From Cytidiella melzeri (lineage: Eukaryota > Basidiomycota > Agaricomycetes > Polyporales > Irpicaceae), in contig JABYQR010000185.1 of the NCBI GenBank assembly GCA_022592445.1, positions 1 through 64,000 on the forward strand: a DNA stretch of 64,000 bases, written 5' to 3'. This document shows, piece by piece, positions 31,936-45,138 of this stretch (positions are counted from its first letter, which is position 1; each line of letters opens with the position of its first letter). The position numbers were made by a program, and so were the translations under genes. The notes beneath the pieces are model-generated. The model was not told where the DNA came from, did not search any database, and saw only the letters and a list, made by a program, of their open reading frames with translations.

Positions 31936-33667
31936 TTACGCAACGGCATCCGCTTGTGTATTGGCGGTCGCAGGGTGACTCGTTAATGTCGCCGTAGGTG
32001 CTCCCTGCCCTTCATCTGCTACTTTTGCTCCACCGCGAAGATTGGTATATGCAGGCGGCAACTCAATTGTCTCACTCGGTCCAGCGTCGTCGTGCTGAAT
32101 GATGTTGACAGGTCGGAAACTAGAAGGTGCAGGAGACTTGCGCATGCCGGTGGAACCAGTCACCGCCGATTGGTCAGGTGTAGAAGACCTTTCGCCGGAT
32201 AGGTTTGAGTAATGGGACTGACGGTTGTCAATGCTTGGTCGGAGTGCACCGGGTACTGTGCTCGTGATGGTGGAGCTGGCTGTGGGCTCCGGCACGATGA
32301 AGGGCTCGGGCTGATAATAGTGTGGGGGGTGTCCATCTTGATCTTCCCCATCGTTGAGTAGATCAACTGGACGCTTTTGTTGTTGCTTATGGAAGCGACG
32401 ACGCCTCCAGAAAAAGAGAGCAATCAGAAGGAGAGCTATGAGTCCAACCACGCCTCCAACGACACCACCTAACAATGGAACTTAGACAGACTATTGGTCG
32501 TCAGGAAGATGAGTGGTTGCTCACCAACTATTGAACCTGTGTTGTCGTGTTTAGAACTACCGCTGCTGCCTGTACCTGCTCCTGAGGTACTCGTCGGATA
32601 ACTGCCACCAGCAGGGGAGCCAGGGGTCGAAGATGGCGAGTTCGAGTCTAGACAGCTACTATCGCCGTTGTTGTTGTTATTGATGAAATAGGTTGAGCTT
32701 CCTCCGCTGCCTAGGCCTCGATCGTCACCAGCAATAATAACAATGGTGGTCCCTGCTCGCACCGACGGTGTCCAGTTGTAGCCGGTTCCTTGCTCTGCTA
32801 CCTGCGTGATTTGACCCGCAGGTATCATCAGAGATTGTCCACCCGGAATGACGCCAGCAAAGAAGGGAGTCCTACGTGAAGCAGGCATCTGTTTAGGAGT
32901 ACTGACAGTAGAACAGATTATCGCCATCTTACCCTTCCACGCCTGCCGTAGGATCCCACCAGAAGCGAGTAGGGGAGCATTGCGAAAGACTGTTCGGCAC
33001 CAAACTATAGAAGAAGCCCGGCTGAACCTGCTGATTGGGATCGAAACAGCTTGCATCGGAGTTATCTAAAACCGTGACTGCTGCAGTTGCACCACCGGAT
33101 CCGAAGCCAGACTTGTCAGACACCTGCAGAACGAGGGTATGAGCCTATGCGTGAGTGGGTGTAACCGTTGATGTTTCATGACTAGCAGTGCCACCGGCTT
33201 GCCCTCTCGACGATGACCTCACAAGCCGCCTGAATCTAACCAGCATGTCGCAACACGGGTACAGGGGAGCTCTGGGGCAGCGAAGTAACACAGCAGCTGA
33301 CCCAGGAGGCCTCGTACATATTTCGTGAAGGCCACCGCGGTGGCCCCACCACCAATCATGCATACCGCCGCCATAATTGAAGAGGAGAAGGGACAAGTAC
33401 CTGGACGATAAACTGAGAGTTGGTCGGATAAGTCAATTGGAAGGTCACAGAGCTGCTAGTGAAGTTCTGCTCTATGATCTTTCGAACCTCCTTTCCAGTG
33501 GAGAGGGGTGTTGGTCCAAAAGGAATGACAAGAAGATTATATGGTGGCTGACCGGAGCCTGCGATGTTGACGGTAAGATTACCGCATTGACGGGGCGTGT
33601 CCTCGAGGTCGAAGCTGTAGGCGGCCACCAGGGAAGGGAGGAGCAGAAGAGGGAGATATCGCGACAT
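31936..33667 (-). CDS. secreted/single-pass membrane protein with Ser/Gly stalk
   Basis: Four exons by frame-consistent splicing: 33667-33401, 33123-32933, 32871-32525 and 32468-31936, giving 445 residues. Introns are 277, 61 and 56 nt; the first is unusually long for this locus and may hide another short exon. The start MSRYLPLLLLPSLVAAYS is a good signal peptide. The outer part has QCGNLTVNIAGSG, VSDKSGFGSGG, FWWDP and GVIPGGQSLMIP, then a Ser/Gly/Thr-rich stalk. One membrane helix (VVGGVVGLIALLLIALFFW) is followed by RRRR and a Pro/Ser-rich cytoplasmic tail. This layout is common in uncharacterised agaricomycete surface proteins and recalls wall-stress sensors, but no lectin or WSC domain is visible. 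The function is unknown to me. Confidence 0.8.
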
Positions 33668-33937
33668 CGTGTTCAAGAAGCTGCGCGCCGTCTTGAGGGG
33701 CGAGACAGTCGCACGAAGGCCGCTGACCGTGGTGGTAGACGAAAGAAAGCAGGAGATTGTTCGGGATCCACAGCGAACGGTGACCATCATCCCGTCACGT
33801 CATAGGCGCCGGTGCCGACGGGCGTTTTGTTATCTCCGACATACATATATATACTTCTTATGTCTTATCCACTGCCGCAAAATGACAACAAGCGGGCTCA
33901 TCATGACCATCTAAGTACTACATCATACAGAGTTGCT

Positions 33938-35691
33938 TCAGTAGCCTTCACCAATTCCAGGTTCGTCATCAAAACCGCCCCCGTCTTCTCCAGCCTGTCT
34001 CAGATACTCTGCTTCCCGCTGTCGAGCAGCTTCTGCAGCGTCCAGCTCCTTTCGATGTGCATTCAGAGGATATCGCATAGCCTGAAAAACTATTCGTCAA
34101 CGGCACTCGGATATGTACATTATGAATACGTACCTTGACACTTTGGTTGTGCAGCTCCAAACAGTAAGAGATACGACGCATGAAGACGTCGCTGACCTCA
34201 AACCCGTACCCGCTCTTCTGCAGGCCACACTCCAGCCAGCCTTGCTCGTGTAAGATGCGACCCTCTATCACGCCATCACGTATCGCTTTTCCGACGATAT
34301 ACTCCGCATCTTCCTCCGAGTCAAGGTGCAACTTGACGCAAATATCGCGAAGGGAAATGCGTGAATAGGAGAGCGATAGTCGACGAATGCCTGCCTTGAT
34401 AACATTCTGACGTAGGCGGACGATAAGGCTGTAGGTTTTGTCGGCTTCGAATTGCGCGGCATTTTTCGAAAGAGTTGCTTGAAACTGTGACAGCGACCCT
34501 CCGCGTACGGCTATGCAAGATAATTAGCCCACTGAAAAATTAGCGAGACAGCGAAACCTCACCTTGCACGATCTCGAAATAGCCGGTCAAGGCCTTCTCG
34601 AGGACGGGATGTCTAAAAAGACCACGCTCCGGAATATCGCCCATCAATAGTTCGACAACGACAGACAACTTGTGCACAGCTTGGTAGAAGCCAGGAGCTG
34701 TCGTCGCTGGCGGGGCGCGGCGAATCGCTTGTTGCAGGTTGGTGTGCGCAGCACTATAGTTGAGCTGGACGGCCCTAATCCGACCGAGGAAATAATGATA
34801 GCGCGCATGTTGCGCATTTGCAGCAGAAATTGGAAAAGTTGTCTTCAAAACTAATTTATCAGCTTGGTCGTAAAGGCTGTAGTAAAGGTAGTTGCGGAGA
34901 AGGCGGTTGATCAAGGAGGCTTGCGTTTCATCATCATGGCGTAATGAGGCGGTACGCTGGGCTGCCAGAAATAGTCTAAGGAAAGAAGATCCAGCAATTC
35001 GCATGGTACATGGATTCACAGACGACACTTACGGGCGAGCTTCTGCTAATTCTCCTGCCAATTCGTACGTTCGTTCGACGGCAAACCAAATTTTGGCGGC
35101 CAGAGGATCCATGGTTCTTCTGCTAAGACTCTGCATCTTGTCTACAGTCTCCCCAGCAAGCTTAAAAGCTTGTGTGTGCGTGCTGGAGGACGCGAGAAGG
35201 TGGTGCAAGATCAACAACCTGATGTATATCTCGCACTCCGGGACTGGGTCCTGCTTAGGTCTCAGCGTGGCAGTGGGAGCGGGAGCTACAGCAGACACAT
35301 CGACGTCCATAGTCTGCTGTGCAGGTGCGGGTTTAGGAAGCCAGTTCAGTAAGGTAGCCTTGGTGGATGAATCTAACCCGAGATGAGTTCTACGAGAATG
35401 ACGCGCCATGTTATGCACCTACTTACTGGAAGGGTATACTAGCTCAATAGCTTCCACCAACAGTTTATCATTCAGCCTCTTCCGCAAAGCAGCCAGCGTA
35501 CGCAAAACGCGTAGCGTGAACCTGGGTTCGAATGTCGATACAGCGCGTTCAATGAGTGTAACATTGGTCTTAATCTCCTCCGGTACTGTGGGTGGTTGTT
35601 TCTTAGCTTCCTGCTTGGCGGCGTCAGCTTTCTCGTCGTTGTTCTCGCCATTCTTCGGTTCGTCAGTCTTTTTCATCTCAACGTCGGCCAT
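33938..35691 (-). CDS. RPN3: 26S proteasome regulatory subunit Rpn3 (PSMD3)
   Basis: Five exons: 35691-35427, 35372-35033, 34975-34563, 34510-34134, 34081-33938. All junctions keep frame, giving 512 residues, the usual size. Introns are 52-57 nt. The N-terminus is acidic/Lys-rich (MADVEMKKTDEPKNGEN). The middle has TASLRHDDETQ and NYLYYSLYDQADKLV. The C-terminal PCI region contains GYFEIVQ, AVRGGSLSQFQ, LSYSRISLRDI and EDAEYIVGKAIRDGVIEG. The tail ends in a short acidic/Gly stretch. Rpn3 is a PCI subunit of the 19S lid that scaffolds deubiquitination of substrates. An upstream in-frame ATG (35721) would add ten residues; I prefer 35691 because the protein then begins with the acidic tail. The promoter is shared with the SWIRM gene. 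Confidence 0.96.
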
Positions 35692-35919
35692 GGTGAATAT
35701 GTAAGTGAGAGCGAAAGACAAAGTGAGCCGCGTAAGCCACTAGACGCGTCCCGGGCGCTCTAATATCACATATAAGACTGTAAGCTGTCAGTAAGCAGAA
35801 ATGTATAGGCTATCAATCAGTAAGTGATGAACTAATGACTAACCGTTAGCAAACGTTACAAACGCGCTCCCTAGCTCTTCATCTTTCGGCCACCAACTGC
35901 AGATACACCCAGGGCGAAC
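35692..35919. promoter_or_regulatory. divergent promoter between RPN3 and the SWIRM gene
   Basis: Only 228 bp separate the two start codons, which face away from each other, so regulatory sequence must be shared. No clear TATA box is seen. Confidence 0.6.
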
Positions 35920-38176
35920 ATGTCCTCGCCAAAACGGAGCGCGTCGCCAACACCGTCGTCGTCAGACCCGAAGCGTATAAAACTCACTGTACCTCTGCAA
36001 AACCAAGGCGTGACTGCTGTCGACCCCGACAATGCCCCTGGCAAACGCAACGAGCTCGATCCAATCCCGAATGGTGACATCGCAAATTTGCCACCGGACA
36101 ATACCACCGGGGCTGGTGGGTCTACCGAGCAGCCCAACCCACAGATAACTGTAAGCCAGCTAAAGGCCGATGAGGGGGAGGATGGTGGGGATGTCTATAT
36201 GGCAGAAGGTGGAGACGCTGCAGACGAAGAAGTAGACTCGGGAGATGAGAATGAAGAAGAAGACACCGCTCAACTAGAGGCTACAAGGCAAAAACTGGAT
36301 GAACAGGCTCGGAAGTATCTCGCAGAACAAGCCCACGAGGTTATTGTGCCGTCTTATGCGGCGTGGTTCGACATGTCGAAGATTCACCCTGTGGAAAGAC
36401 GCGCTCTTCCAGAGTTCTTTAACTCTCGCAACCGTTCCAAAACCCCTGCTATATACAAGGACTACCGGGACTTTATGATCAACACGTACAGACTCCGCCC
36501 TTCGGAGTACCTTACTGTCACAGCTTGTCGGCGTAATTTGGCTGGAGATGTTTGCGCTATTATGCGGGTGCACGCGTTCCTTGAACAATGGGGACTTATC
36601 AACTACCAGGTACGCGTTTTGTCGCAGGATATGAAAGACACCGTACTTAAAGCATTTACTCTACAACATTCAGATTGACCCTGAACAACGTCCTGCCGCT
36701 CTTGCCCCTCCTTTCACCGGCCACTTCAGAATAATCCTCGATACCCCCAGAGGCCTGCAGTCTCTTCATACTGGGACTCGTCCAACTAATCACCCCAATG
36801 CGTCTGGGGCATCCGGAGCCACGAAGTCTGCGTCTTCCTCAACTCCTGCGTCCCTCGAACTTCGCTCCTCGATCTATCAAACAACCGCCAAGGCCGCCCG
36901 TCAAATCAGCTCTGAAGATGCTGCTGTATTGACGAATGGATCGACAATGGGACATCATAGCGGTCGAGACGTAAAGCACCAATGCGACACGTGCGGCGTA
37001 GATTGTACTCCCGTTCGCTACTACTCTCTCAAAGTCAAAGACTTCGAGCTATGCCCTCCCTGTTACCTCGATGGACGGTTCCCTAGCTCCATGTTCAGCG
37101 GTGATTTCGTCAAGCTCACGCAAGCACCTGGTTCGAACGGTGTTCACCACGGCACTGGTGCCGAAATGGAGGCGGACTGGTCAGACCAAGAGGTCCTTAG
37201 GCTCTTGGAGGGCGTGGAGATGTATGACGACGACTGGTCAGAGATTGAGCGACATGTTGGCTCGCGATCCGCTCAACAGTGTATTCGCAAGTTCTTGGAA
37301 CTGCCTATCGAGGATCCTTATATAGCTACAGAAGGCAGCTTGGGCCCTCTACGGTATGCCAGACTTCCTTTCGAACAGGCGGACAACCCTGTTATGAGCG
37401 TCGTCGCGTTTTTGGCTGGTGTAGTGGGTCCCGGTGTAGCCGCAGAGGCCGCAAAGACGGCGCTGCGCGAGCTCACTGACGGCGACAAAACGGAAGGAGA
37501 GACTAAGGCTGATGCGGACCCAGAGGAAGGTGTTCAGATTCCGAGTGACACAGCAGAAGGCGGGAGGCAAGAGGACAAAATGGATGAAGATGCACCGAAG
37601 GAGTCGTCTGCACCGGAGACCACCGCAGGCCCTTCGAGCAAGCTAGCTACACCTCAACCTGGCACATTGGAGGCTATGGCCGTAGATCATGAGGGTGGCG
37701 CTTCTGCGAAAGAGTTCAAAGCGACCCTTTCTCACTCCAAAGTCGTCCGCGCGGCGAACCTCGCACTCAAATCCTCTGCGAAAGCAGCGCAGGAGTTAGT
37801 TGACACCGAAGACCAGCGCATCCGGTCAACCCTGGCGACTCTTATCAAGTTAACGCTCACGAAATTGGAGTTGAAGATGTCTCAGTTCGAGGAGCTAGAA
37901 GAGCTGCTAGAGGAGGAGCGCAAGGGGCTTGAGAGCACGCGGATGTCTCTCGTCAACGAGCGGCTTGGCCTGAAGAAAATGCTCGAGAACGTAAAGCGTG
38001 AGTTGGCGGCGAGTGCGGAAGGGATGAGTGGCCCGGGTGCCTTGTCTGAGATAGTCAGTCAGGCCCATAGCGTGTTGGCAACTCATGGAACATCAGTGAC
38101 TCAGGTTTCGTCTGGTACGCCCTTGGAGGGTGACATGGGTCCAGTGGGTCCTGCGAGTATTGCCAGCTTGGGATGA
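35920..38176 (+). CDS. RSC8: SWI/SNF-RSC remodeller subunit (SWIRM-ZZ-SANT)
   Basis: Two exons, 35920-36609 and 36674-38176, with a 64-nt phase-0 intron; 730 residues. After an acidic, disordered start the SWIRM domain lies at about 145-235 ([27 protein letters not shown] and, across the intron, LINYQ then IDPEQRP). A ZZ-type zinc finger follows (CDTCGVDC at about 333, LCPPCY). The SANT domain is at about 397-440 ([30 protein letters not shown]). A Glu-rich coiled coil lies near 640-680. This set is diagnostic for Swi3/Rsc8/SMARCC, the scaffold dimer of nuclear nucleosome remodellers. Which complex (SWI/SNF or RSC) cannot be told from sequence alone, so the symbol is a family label. Confidence 0.94.
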
Positions 38177-38431
38177 GTTGGTCTGGTTGACGTATTTGTC
38201 ATCTCTGTATTAATTGCTGTCCTTATAGAATGAGTTTTTATTATATCGTACTTTGTTTGTTTGTTGAACTCTGTTGAGTCATGAACTTCGAGTGCTGAGT
38301 GCGGCGCGCTTCGGTACCCGCACCTCCGGGCGCCCGGCGGAGTTCAGTTGACCGCCTTGAAAAGGCCATCGAACCGTCGCTGACACTCAGCAATCTCATA
38401 CAATCATTCAGGCCGCGACTTGTCATCAACC

Positions 38432-41027
38432 ATGAGCAAACCTAGGCAGAGCTCTCTCACCACCGGACTGCCTTTCAATAGGAAACGCAAGTCTCGCGCG
38501 AAGGAGGGGAAAGCTACGCTAAAGCATTGTCACATCGACGACCTTCCGGTTGAAATCCTCGCAGAAATCCTTTCGTACTGTCGAATTAATGACATCCTTT
38601 CTATGGCTCGCACGAGCAAACGCTATTGTGCCACGCTTGCGGTCAACCCTGCGTCCACGTACATCTGGAAACGAGCAAGGGCTGCCTTTACGCCAATGCC
38701 TATACCAGATCCCACGCCCAACTTCACCGAATCGTCATATGCAGCGTTCCTGTTTGACAAAGGGCCATGCGAGGTACGGAAGTACTTTCCTTCAGCAATC
38801 CATGTGCTTAGTAGTATTTCTCCTGTTCAGATGTGTAATAAAAAGGCTAAAGAACCGCTAGAGTCGTACTCTCTTCGCCTTCGTCTGTGCTCGGTGCGCA
38901 TATGTGCTTAGAGGTGTTGAACACCATGCTGACCCCAAACTGTAGCCGGCTTGTCAAATTGCATGGAGGTACATTCCATACTTGTAGAAGAAAGGCGTTT
39001 ACGTATTCTATCTGACAACAGGACAAAGATGATGAAAACCGTACATTTGCATCTCGAGTCTGCTGCAGAGGTTGCAGGACCTCTTCCTTTCTTGGAGCAG
39101 AAGCCAACCAGTAAGCCTTCACCACCATCGATAACGACCCTACTGACGGAGGACGATCTTAGTAAGAAACGGTCGCATTAGTAAGCTAAATCATTCATAG
39201 AATGGGAGGCATTTCTCATCCGCATCTCGTCAGCTTATCCTACATACAGAGAGTACAGATTACGGGATTGGCTCGAGGAAAAGGATGCTCGAAATAGAAG
39301 TACGGCTCTTCCTTCGACGAAAACACGTTATTTGGAGGAAAGACTAGTAAGAATCAGACAAATGGGTATTGTGTGGGTTGTGAGTCCTTGCAGAACCTGC
39401 AACAGCTTTTTCCTCAGCCGACTTTCCCTCGCAGCTTAGCAACAAGCTGATAGATTGGCGGGACTCTTACAAGAAGTCATCTGAGGATCTCAGGGCTGCA
39501 AACAGTAAATTGTAGGTGCTTATGAGATATTCGCTCGCATGACAATGAATTCCTTTGCAGAGCCATCGATATCGCCAAAACAGAAGGCTGGAAGGTCGTT
39601 GACCTCCATCACTGTCCTAGTTTTTCGCAGTTGTATCTCGCAAAAACATCCAGCCTAGAGGAGCTTACGCGTGACGGTAAGAATTAGGATTGCTAACGGA
39701 CAAGCGACTACTAACATGAAACCGAGCCTAGACTTCAAGCGTATATTCGAAAGAGTCAAACGTGAAATCGACGACATATATGCGCATGAAAGGAGGCGTG
39801 AGGCTGAACAAGCCAATCAAGAGCAGCGTGAAGCTGTTAAGAGTATCTACAGTCGTCTCAAATCGAAGCCTGATGCTGTCATGCCTTCGCTGGCCGCGTT
39901 CCGCCGGCTTCCCTTTGTCTCTCGAATACAAGCATGTGCCAGCACGCCGGACGCTGTAAAAGAGATTCAACAGTCGACTTTGGTGGCCGGCCTTGTTCAA
40001 GACGACCTGGCACGCTGGCGGGCAGAAGCGAGGGCGTCGTTGAATGCCGTCCTTGGGTTCAAGCCGCTCACAGAGTCAAGCCCTACGACATTGGAGGCAG
40101 TCGATCGGCTCACTGCACGTTTCAGGTGTCAGCGATGCAACTCGCAGTCGAAATCTTTCCCAGGAGATGGTGGGATGAGCTTCACCGAGGCATGTGCGCA
40201 CCAGTGCGAGTATTTGAGTAAGCGAGCCAGTGCGCAAACCCGTTGGAATGCGGAGTTGTTTACACCTGACCACAAGGTGAGTTTTGCTCTCGGATGTAGT
40301 CAATTGTTCGCTGACCTACCGAGATAAGGCCATTGATGCAGTTCAACAAGTGCTTATGTGGTGTGGGTACACTGCCGACGATAGGCTATCACTGGAGGCC
40401 CCGGACGAGGTCGGGCACAGAATTCAATGCATGACATGTCCCTCGCGAATTGTGATGACCTATAATAACCTGGTCCGTAGGCTTCTTTTCGCGGCCATTA
40501 ATATGATTTTGAATACGCTTTATAGATGAGCCATTGCCACCGGCACGACTCGATACAGATCAGAATTGTATCTGTAGAGGATGCCAACAGCATCTTACAG
40601 TATCCGAGCGAGCAGTGCCGACGTACTCAGCTGACAGGACGCTCAGCAGTTGCTGAACGTCAAAAGCGAATCTACGGTTGCCGGCATTGTCAGCAGATAC
40701 GCTCAGTTCCATCGGAAAGCGACTCTTCTTCAACATGTGAGACAGACATTACAGCCGGACCGTTGCATCTCAGCACTACTGCATCAACGAAGCTCGAAGA
40801 CGTGGCACGAGGATCTCATGCGGGAAATCCAGCTAAAAGGATGGGCAAGCCACCCCAATTATATCAGTTTGACGGTTTGCGGTCACATGCGAAGGAGAAG
40901 TAAGTGCACCGCGTGTTGCGAGAACCTGTACTCACCTTCTTCGTTGTTCGGCATGCACAGACATGGTATCCTCTGGCTTGGAGACGAAGATTTCTACAAA
41001 CAGCTGCAGGACGAAATCATACCTTGA
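38432..41027 (+). CDS. F-box protein with C-terminal zinc-finger-like tail
   Basis: Start at ATG 38432. The F-box lies at residues about 35-75 (IDDLPVEILAEILSYCRIND, LSMARTSKRYCATL), which would bind Skp1 in an SCF ubiquitin ligase. Exons I can place: 38432-38773, from 38831 to about 38893, an exon ending at 39676, 39732-40276, 40329-40472, 40526-40899 and 40961-41027 (TGA). Between about 38894 and 39600 several short exons exist but the splicing is unresolved; WEAFLIRISSAY (about 39209) and NKLIDWRDSYKK are clearly coding. The tail has CQRCNSQSK, MTCPSRIVM, SHCHRHDS and YGCRHCQQIR, then FDGLRSHAKEK joined to HGILWLGDED. This arrangement is familiar from large agaricomycete F-box families. 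The substrate is unknown. Confidence 0.8.
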
Positions 41028-41768
41028 ACCCCGCATGTCATCTCTTTGGCTCTTTTACGTATTTATCCCACATACCCTTGTGCAACAAATTCGGGTTGTG
41101 ACCAGCTCGTCTTATCGTCGCTAAAAGGCCTCCGCCTGATCGTGAACGCCTCTCAACCAGCGACGAAACAAAACACCATGCGAATGTGGATAGATCTTCC
41201 CACAGTGTCTCGCATTCCCTCGGATTCACTCTGACTTATTTCTGACCTGCCACAGGCGCTTAGTGCGACGTCGCTCACCAAGATGGTTCTCAATCGTTCT
41301 ACAGCACGCACTCGCGCCAGTCTCGGGCGGGCTCAGTTGAGAGCAAACATAGTCTAACCATCCGAAATTCCCCCGTCTTTGAAGTCTCGATATGATATCT
41401 CGGACTGCCCAAAGCTCTGCCTTTCGACGATGCACCAGCATGTACAACGAGTGGCCATCTACGATAGTCAGACATCAGAAGGAGGTCGACTGTCGCATGG
41501 ACCCTTATAGCACGTGGATACCCTTGTGCTTGATGCTGCTTCCCGTTCTTTCGCTCTGCAGAGGCACGATTGGTCTACTGACCATCGAAACAGGTGACGC
41601 AATGTACGGTGCGGAGTGCACGCGGAAAGTTTTACAGACATCTCGCGCCAGCTATCTCTGCTCGAAAAAGGCGCAAGATCCAACCGGCTAGACTCTGAGC
41701 TTGGGTATAAATGAAGCTTCGTCCTCCTCAGGTCATATACTATCCGGCTTCATCTGCACTCACACGCC
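41028..41768. other. intergenic, no gene supported
   Basis: Downstream of the F-box gene and upstream of the mannosidase. Short frames here (for example 41392-41691) lack domains or splice support. A weak TATA-like gggtataaatg at 41703-41713 may serve the mannosidase gene. Confidence 0.5.
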
Positions 41769-44215
41769 ATGACCCGGACTATGTTCAGCATGCTCGTCGT
41801 AGCTGCTTGCTCCCTCAATGCGGCGAACGTGTTGGGAGCTCTCATACAGAATCCCATCCTTATCCTTCCTCCCAGCGCAGCGTCCCACCAACAGGCTGTC
41901 AAGAACATGTTCTTGACCTCTTACAACGCTTACAAGTACGTCTTTGGCTTAAGCCCAACGAAGTACCATTCTAATTGTCCATAGAAAGTTCGCTTGGGGG
42001 CATGACGATCTTACCCCCGTCTCAAAATCATTCACAGATTCTCGCAATGGATGGGGTGCGACTATCGTCGACTCCCTTTCGACACTTGTACGTCTTTTTT
42101 GACCTCGGCGTGAAGGCAAATGCTGATGTCTCCACCAAGTACATCATGGGTGAAACTGTATGTTGTACAGGACGTAGTCGTCAAATTGTCTTGCATGACT
42201 TATACAACTCAACAGGAACTATTTGAGGAGGCCGTCAACTTCACCAGTCAAATCGACTACAATATCGACCATACTGGTAGCACCACTAGGTACATTTCCT
42301 TTGCAGAATTCATCAGCAACACACTAATGTGTTCTCCAGCGTGTTCGAGACTACTATTCGCTACCTCGGCGCTGCGCTCAGCGCGTATGAACTTAGTGGC
42401 AAGAAGTATCCCGTTCTCATCACAAAGTCGAAGGAGGTTGCCGACAAGATGTCAGTCGCATGGGTTGGGGTAAGGGGAACCTTGATGCAGTGTCACCGAG
42501 ATGTTGACGGCGACTTATTTTTAGGCTAACAAGATGCCCTTCGGTGAGGTCGATTTCAATACAAGTACGCCCCAGATAGCCACAGTAAGTCCGCAAAGAA
42601 GCAATTCGGTTTATCTATCTGATGGAATGTGGAGTCCAATGTAGCGGAAGCTGGGACTGTAAGTACCCGTCTATACCCTCTATAGGCAGTACTGTTAACG
42701 GTGCATGTGTAGCTAACGCTTGAGTGGTCCCGGTTGGCGTAAGTACCAGTGGCCTCTGCACCTTGCCATAAGCTGATGTCGGTCTCACAGACTATACACT
42801 GGCAATGACACGTATCGCCAATTGGCCGAAAATTCCGTTCGTGAAATTGCCAGCTTGGTGAGTTTGATCATTTTGCAAGCAGTCTTTGTACCACTAACGC
42901 TGCATCTCATGCTAGCCCGCTCCGCTTCCCGGTCTTCCTGGCCAAGGTATAGATCCTGCCACCTCCACCACTGTGGATTCATACGTGGTACGAAAGCTTC
43001 GCTATCTACATTATTGGGTCGTTTCGTGACACGATATTTTTGCCCGTAGACATGGGGCGGTGGCACCGATAGTTACCTCGAATATTTGATCAAGTACGCT
43101 CGCATCACAAATACCAACGACAATTTCTTTGCGGACACGTGGGCCACAGCTGTGGATTCGTCCATCCGGACTCTCGAAGTTGTATGCGCTTTATGATCAA
43201 ACTAGGCTGCCATGCCTCTGATTCCCGCTCTGCATAGACATCAATTGTTGGCAATCATCTTTATCTCGCTGACCAGGACGAATCCGGCAACATCGTCAAC
43301 GTTGGCTCTCACTTGGCGTGCTTCATGGCTGGCAACTGGCTTATGGGTGAGTGGCTCAGTCCAGCGGTGTCTAACGTGAGCTCACGCCCGAGTGATCCGA
43401 CAGGCGGAAGGCTCTTGAACAATGCAACCATTGTCAATAAAGCCCTTCAATTGAATGATGCGTGCTGGAATACGTACGCTAGTACTGCGTAAGCCGATCA
43501 ATGCTGGTAATGTAGTTAGTATACCTGACTATCTTTGTACCAGCACTGGAATCGGCCCTGAGGCTTTCGCGTACTTCTCGAACAAGGGCAACAACACCGG
43601 TCAAGATCCCACTGCAGCAGACCTTGCTTTCCTTCAGCAGCATGGATTCTGGGTTGAAGATGGAGCCCCCTACTACTACATACGTCCAGAAGTCTTAGAG
43701 TCCAACTTCTACGCGTGGCGTTTCACCGGTGATACCAAATATCTTGATCGTGCTGCTTCAGCAATCGCTAGTTTCCAGAAGTACCTGGCTGCGCCCGTCG
43801 CCTTTGCTGGTATCTGGGATGTTCGCAACACTACCAGGTCTAACGATAATTTCATCGACGACCTCGAGAGCTTCTGGTACGCAGAGGTGATGAAGTACTT
43901 GTAAGTTATTCGTTCTCCTCAGAACCTTGCCAGTCTGATATGATGCGGTGACGTAGATATTTGACCTTCGACGACCCTCTTCACATCAGCCTTGACCAAT
44001 GTGAGTTGCATCCAATGTTCAAACCAACAACCCCTAATCGATTGGCTGCAGGGGTCTTCAACACGGAATGTCATCCCTACATTGCGCCTCCGCCGAAAGC
44101 GTCGTATGGCAGCGGAAAGTTGACTAGTGGGCCGAAGCTTCACCTGCCTTTCCAATCTACCGGCCCTTTGCCTCAAGTCAGCCCTGCGCCTCTGATTCAC
44201 GGGGCGCCGCATTAG
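41769..44215 (+). CDS. GH47 class I alpha-1,2-mannosidase
   Basis: Sixteen exons, each junction frame-checked: 41769-41935, 41985-42087, 42140-42157, 42216-42289, 42340-42469, 42525-42584, 42635-42658, 42713-42738, 42791-42857, 42916-42987, 43050-43181, 43238-43346, 43404-43488, 43544-43900, 43957-44000, 44052-44215. The product is 543 residues with a signal peptide (MTRTMFSMLVVAACSLNAA). GH47 blocks: KKFAWGHDDLTPVSK, GWGATIVDSL, VFETTIRYLGAALSAYEL, FGEVDFNTSTPQ, TWGGGTDSYLEYLIKYA, HLACFMGGNWL, YYIRPEVLESNFYAWR, DDLESFWYAEVMKYLYL and finally WVFNTECHP, whose Thr normally binds the catalytic calcium. The enzyme trims alpha-1,2-mannose from N-glycans in the secretory pathway or outside the cell. 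An 18-nt and a 24-nt exon are notable. No membrane helix is seen beyond the signal. Confidence 0.95.
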
Positions 44216-45138
44216 GAATTTCGGAGAAAATAGCTCATGATAGACTAGAGCTGCAGCTACGAGTCAAGGAATCTATATATAACGCCAATCTCCCTTGTTT
44301 TCCTAGTACCTAGATCTGGCCCGACGTATTCTCTGCCGCATTGCGGTTTGTGACAATTCAATATATATTCCTATGATCTCAGCCACTGCTATATCACGTT
44401 CGGTGTCTGGTAAGAATCCCTGTAACTTTGTCAGCTGGCAGCCCCACATGATGAACACAGAGAAAGACGTGCATCTGCCCGGTATCCCCTAACCTTCGGC
44501 AGTTCGTCTAACAAACCATAGCTCAAATAGACGAGTTCGATGCGATTTTGCAGCTTGGTCAGCGCGGTTCTGTTTGCTTCCACAACCTGAACGAGATCCT
44601 TGCGAATTTGGAAACAGAAGCGCAACCGGACAGGTGCTGGTAGGGAGTCGAGAAGATCTAGCACCTGATCCCAAGGATGCATCATTGTGACTTGTACTCG
44701 ATGCCGCAGTTTCACCATGCCTACTGGGAGCAGGGGGAAAGACTTCGACCGCAGCGACATGTGTCGGCGCACTTCGGCTGTGTCCACAATGCGTTAAAGA
44801 TTCACATCTTGAATTGAGCCTATCCTCCAATGAGAAATGCGATGATAGTGGTTGGTACACATATAGCCTGCAGATAGGATCTTCACAAAATCCGGACCTG
44901 TGTGTTTTTGCGAAACTAATTACTCACCGTATGGTGCCAGCTCAACAATTGAGACTACTCCGGTGGAGATCACTTTTTCCGTCGACCTGGCTGTGACTAC
45001 GCTTAAGGAAAAGCTCTGTTGCATTCTATTCAAAATTCCATAGATAGCTCGTTGATCTGACCGATGGAGAAAAATAATGGTGCCGGGGTGGGTGCTAGAT
45101 TTTGAGCAGAGCCAAGGAGAATAACCAGACTGGTAGTA
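44216..45138. other. intergenic; one weak minus-strand ORF
   Basis: A 118-codon minus-strand frame (44787-44431) reads as plausible protein (LDLLDSLPAPVRLRFCF) but has no recognisable domain or splice partners. It could be a gene remnant. Nothing else is visible. Confidence 0.35.

Noticed and set aside
33145..33396. Minus-strand 83-codon frame between membrane-protein exons
   Set aside because: It lies in the 277-nt first intron and its translation (Trp/Gly/Arg-rich) does not resemble the flanking exons, though a small unseen exon there is possible.
44431..44787. Minus-strand 118-codon frame
   Set aside because: Protein-like composition but no domain, no splice partners and no start context; not strong enough to call a gene.
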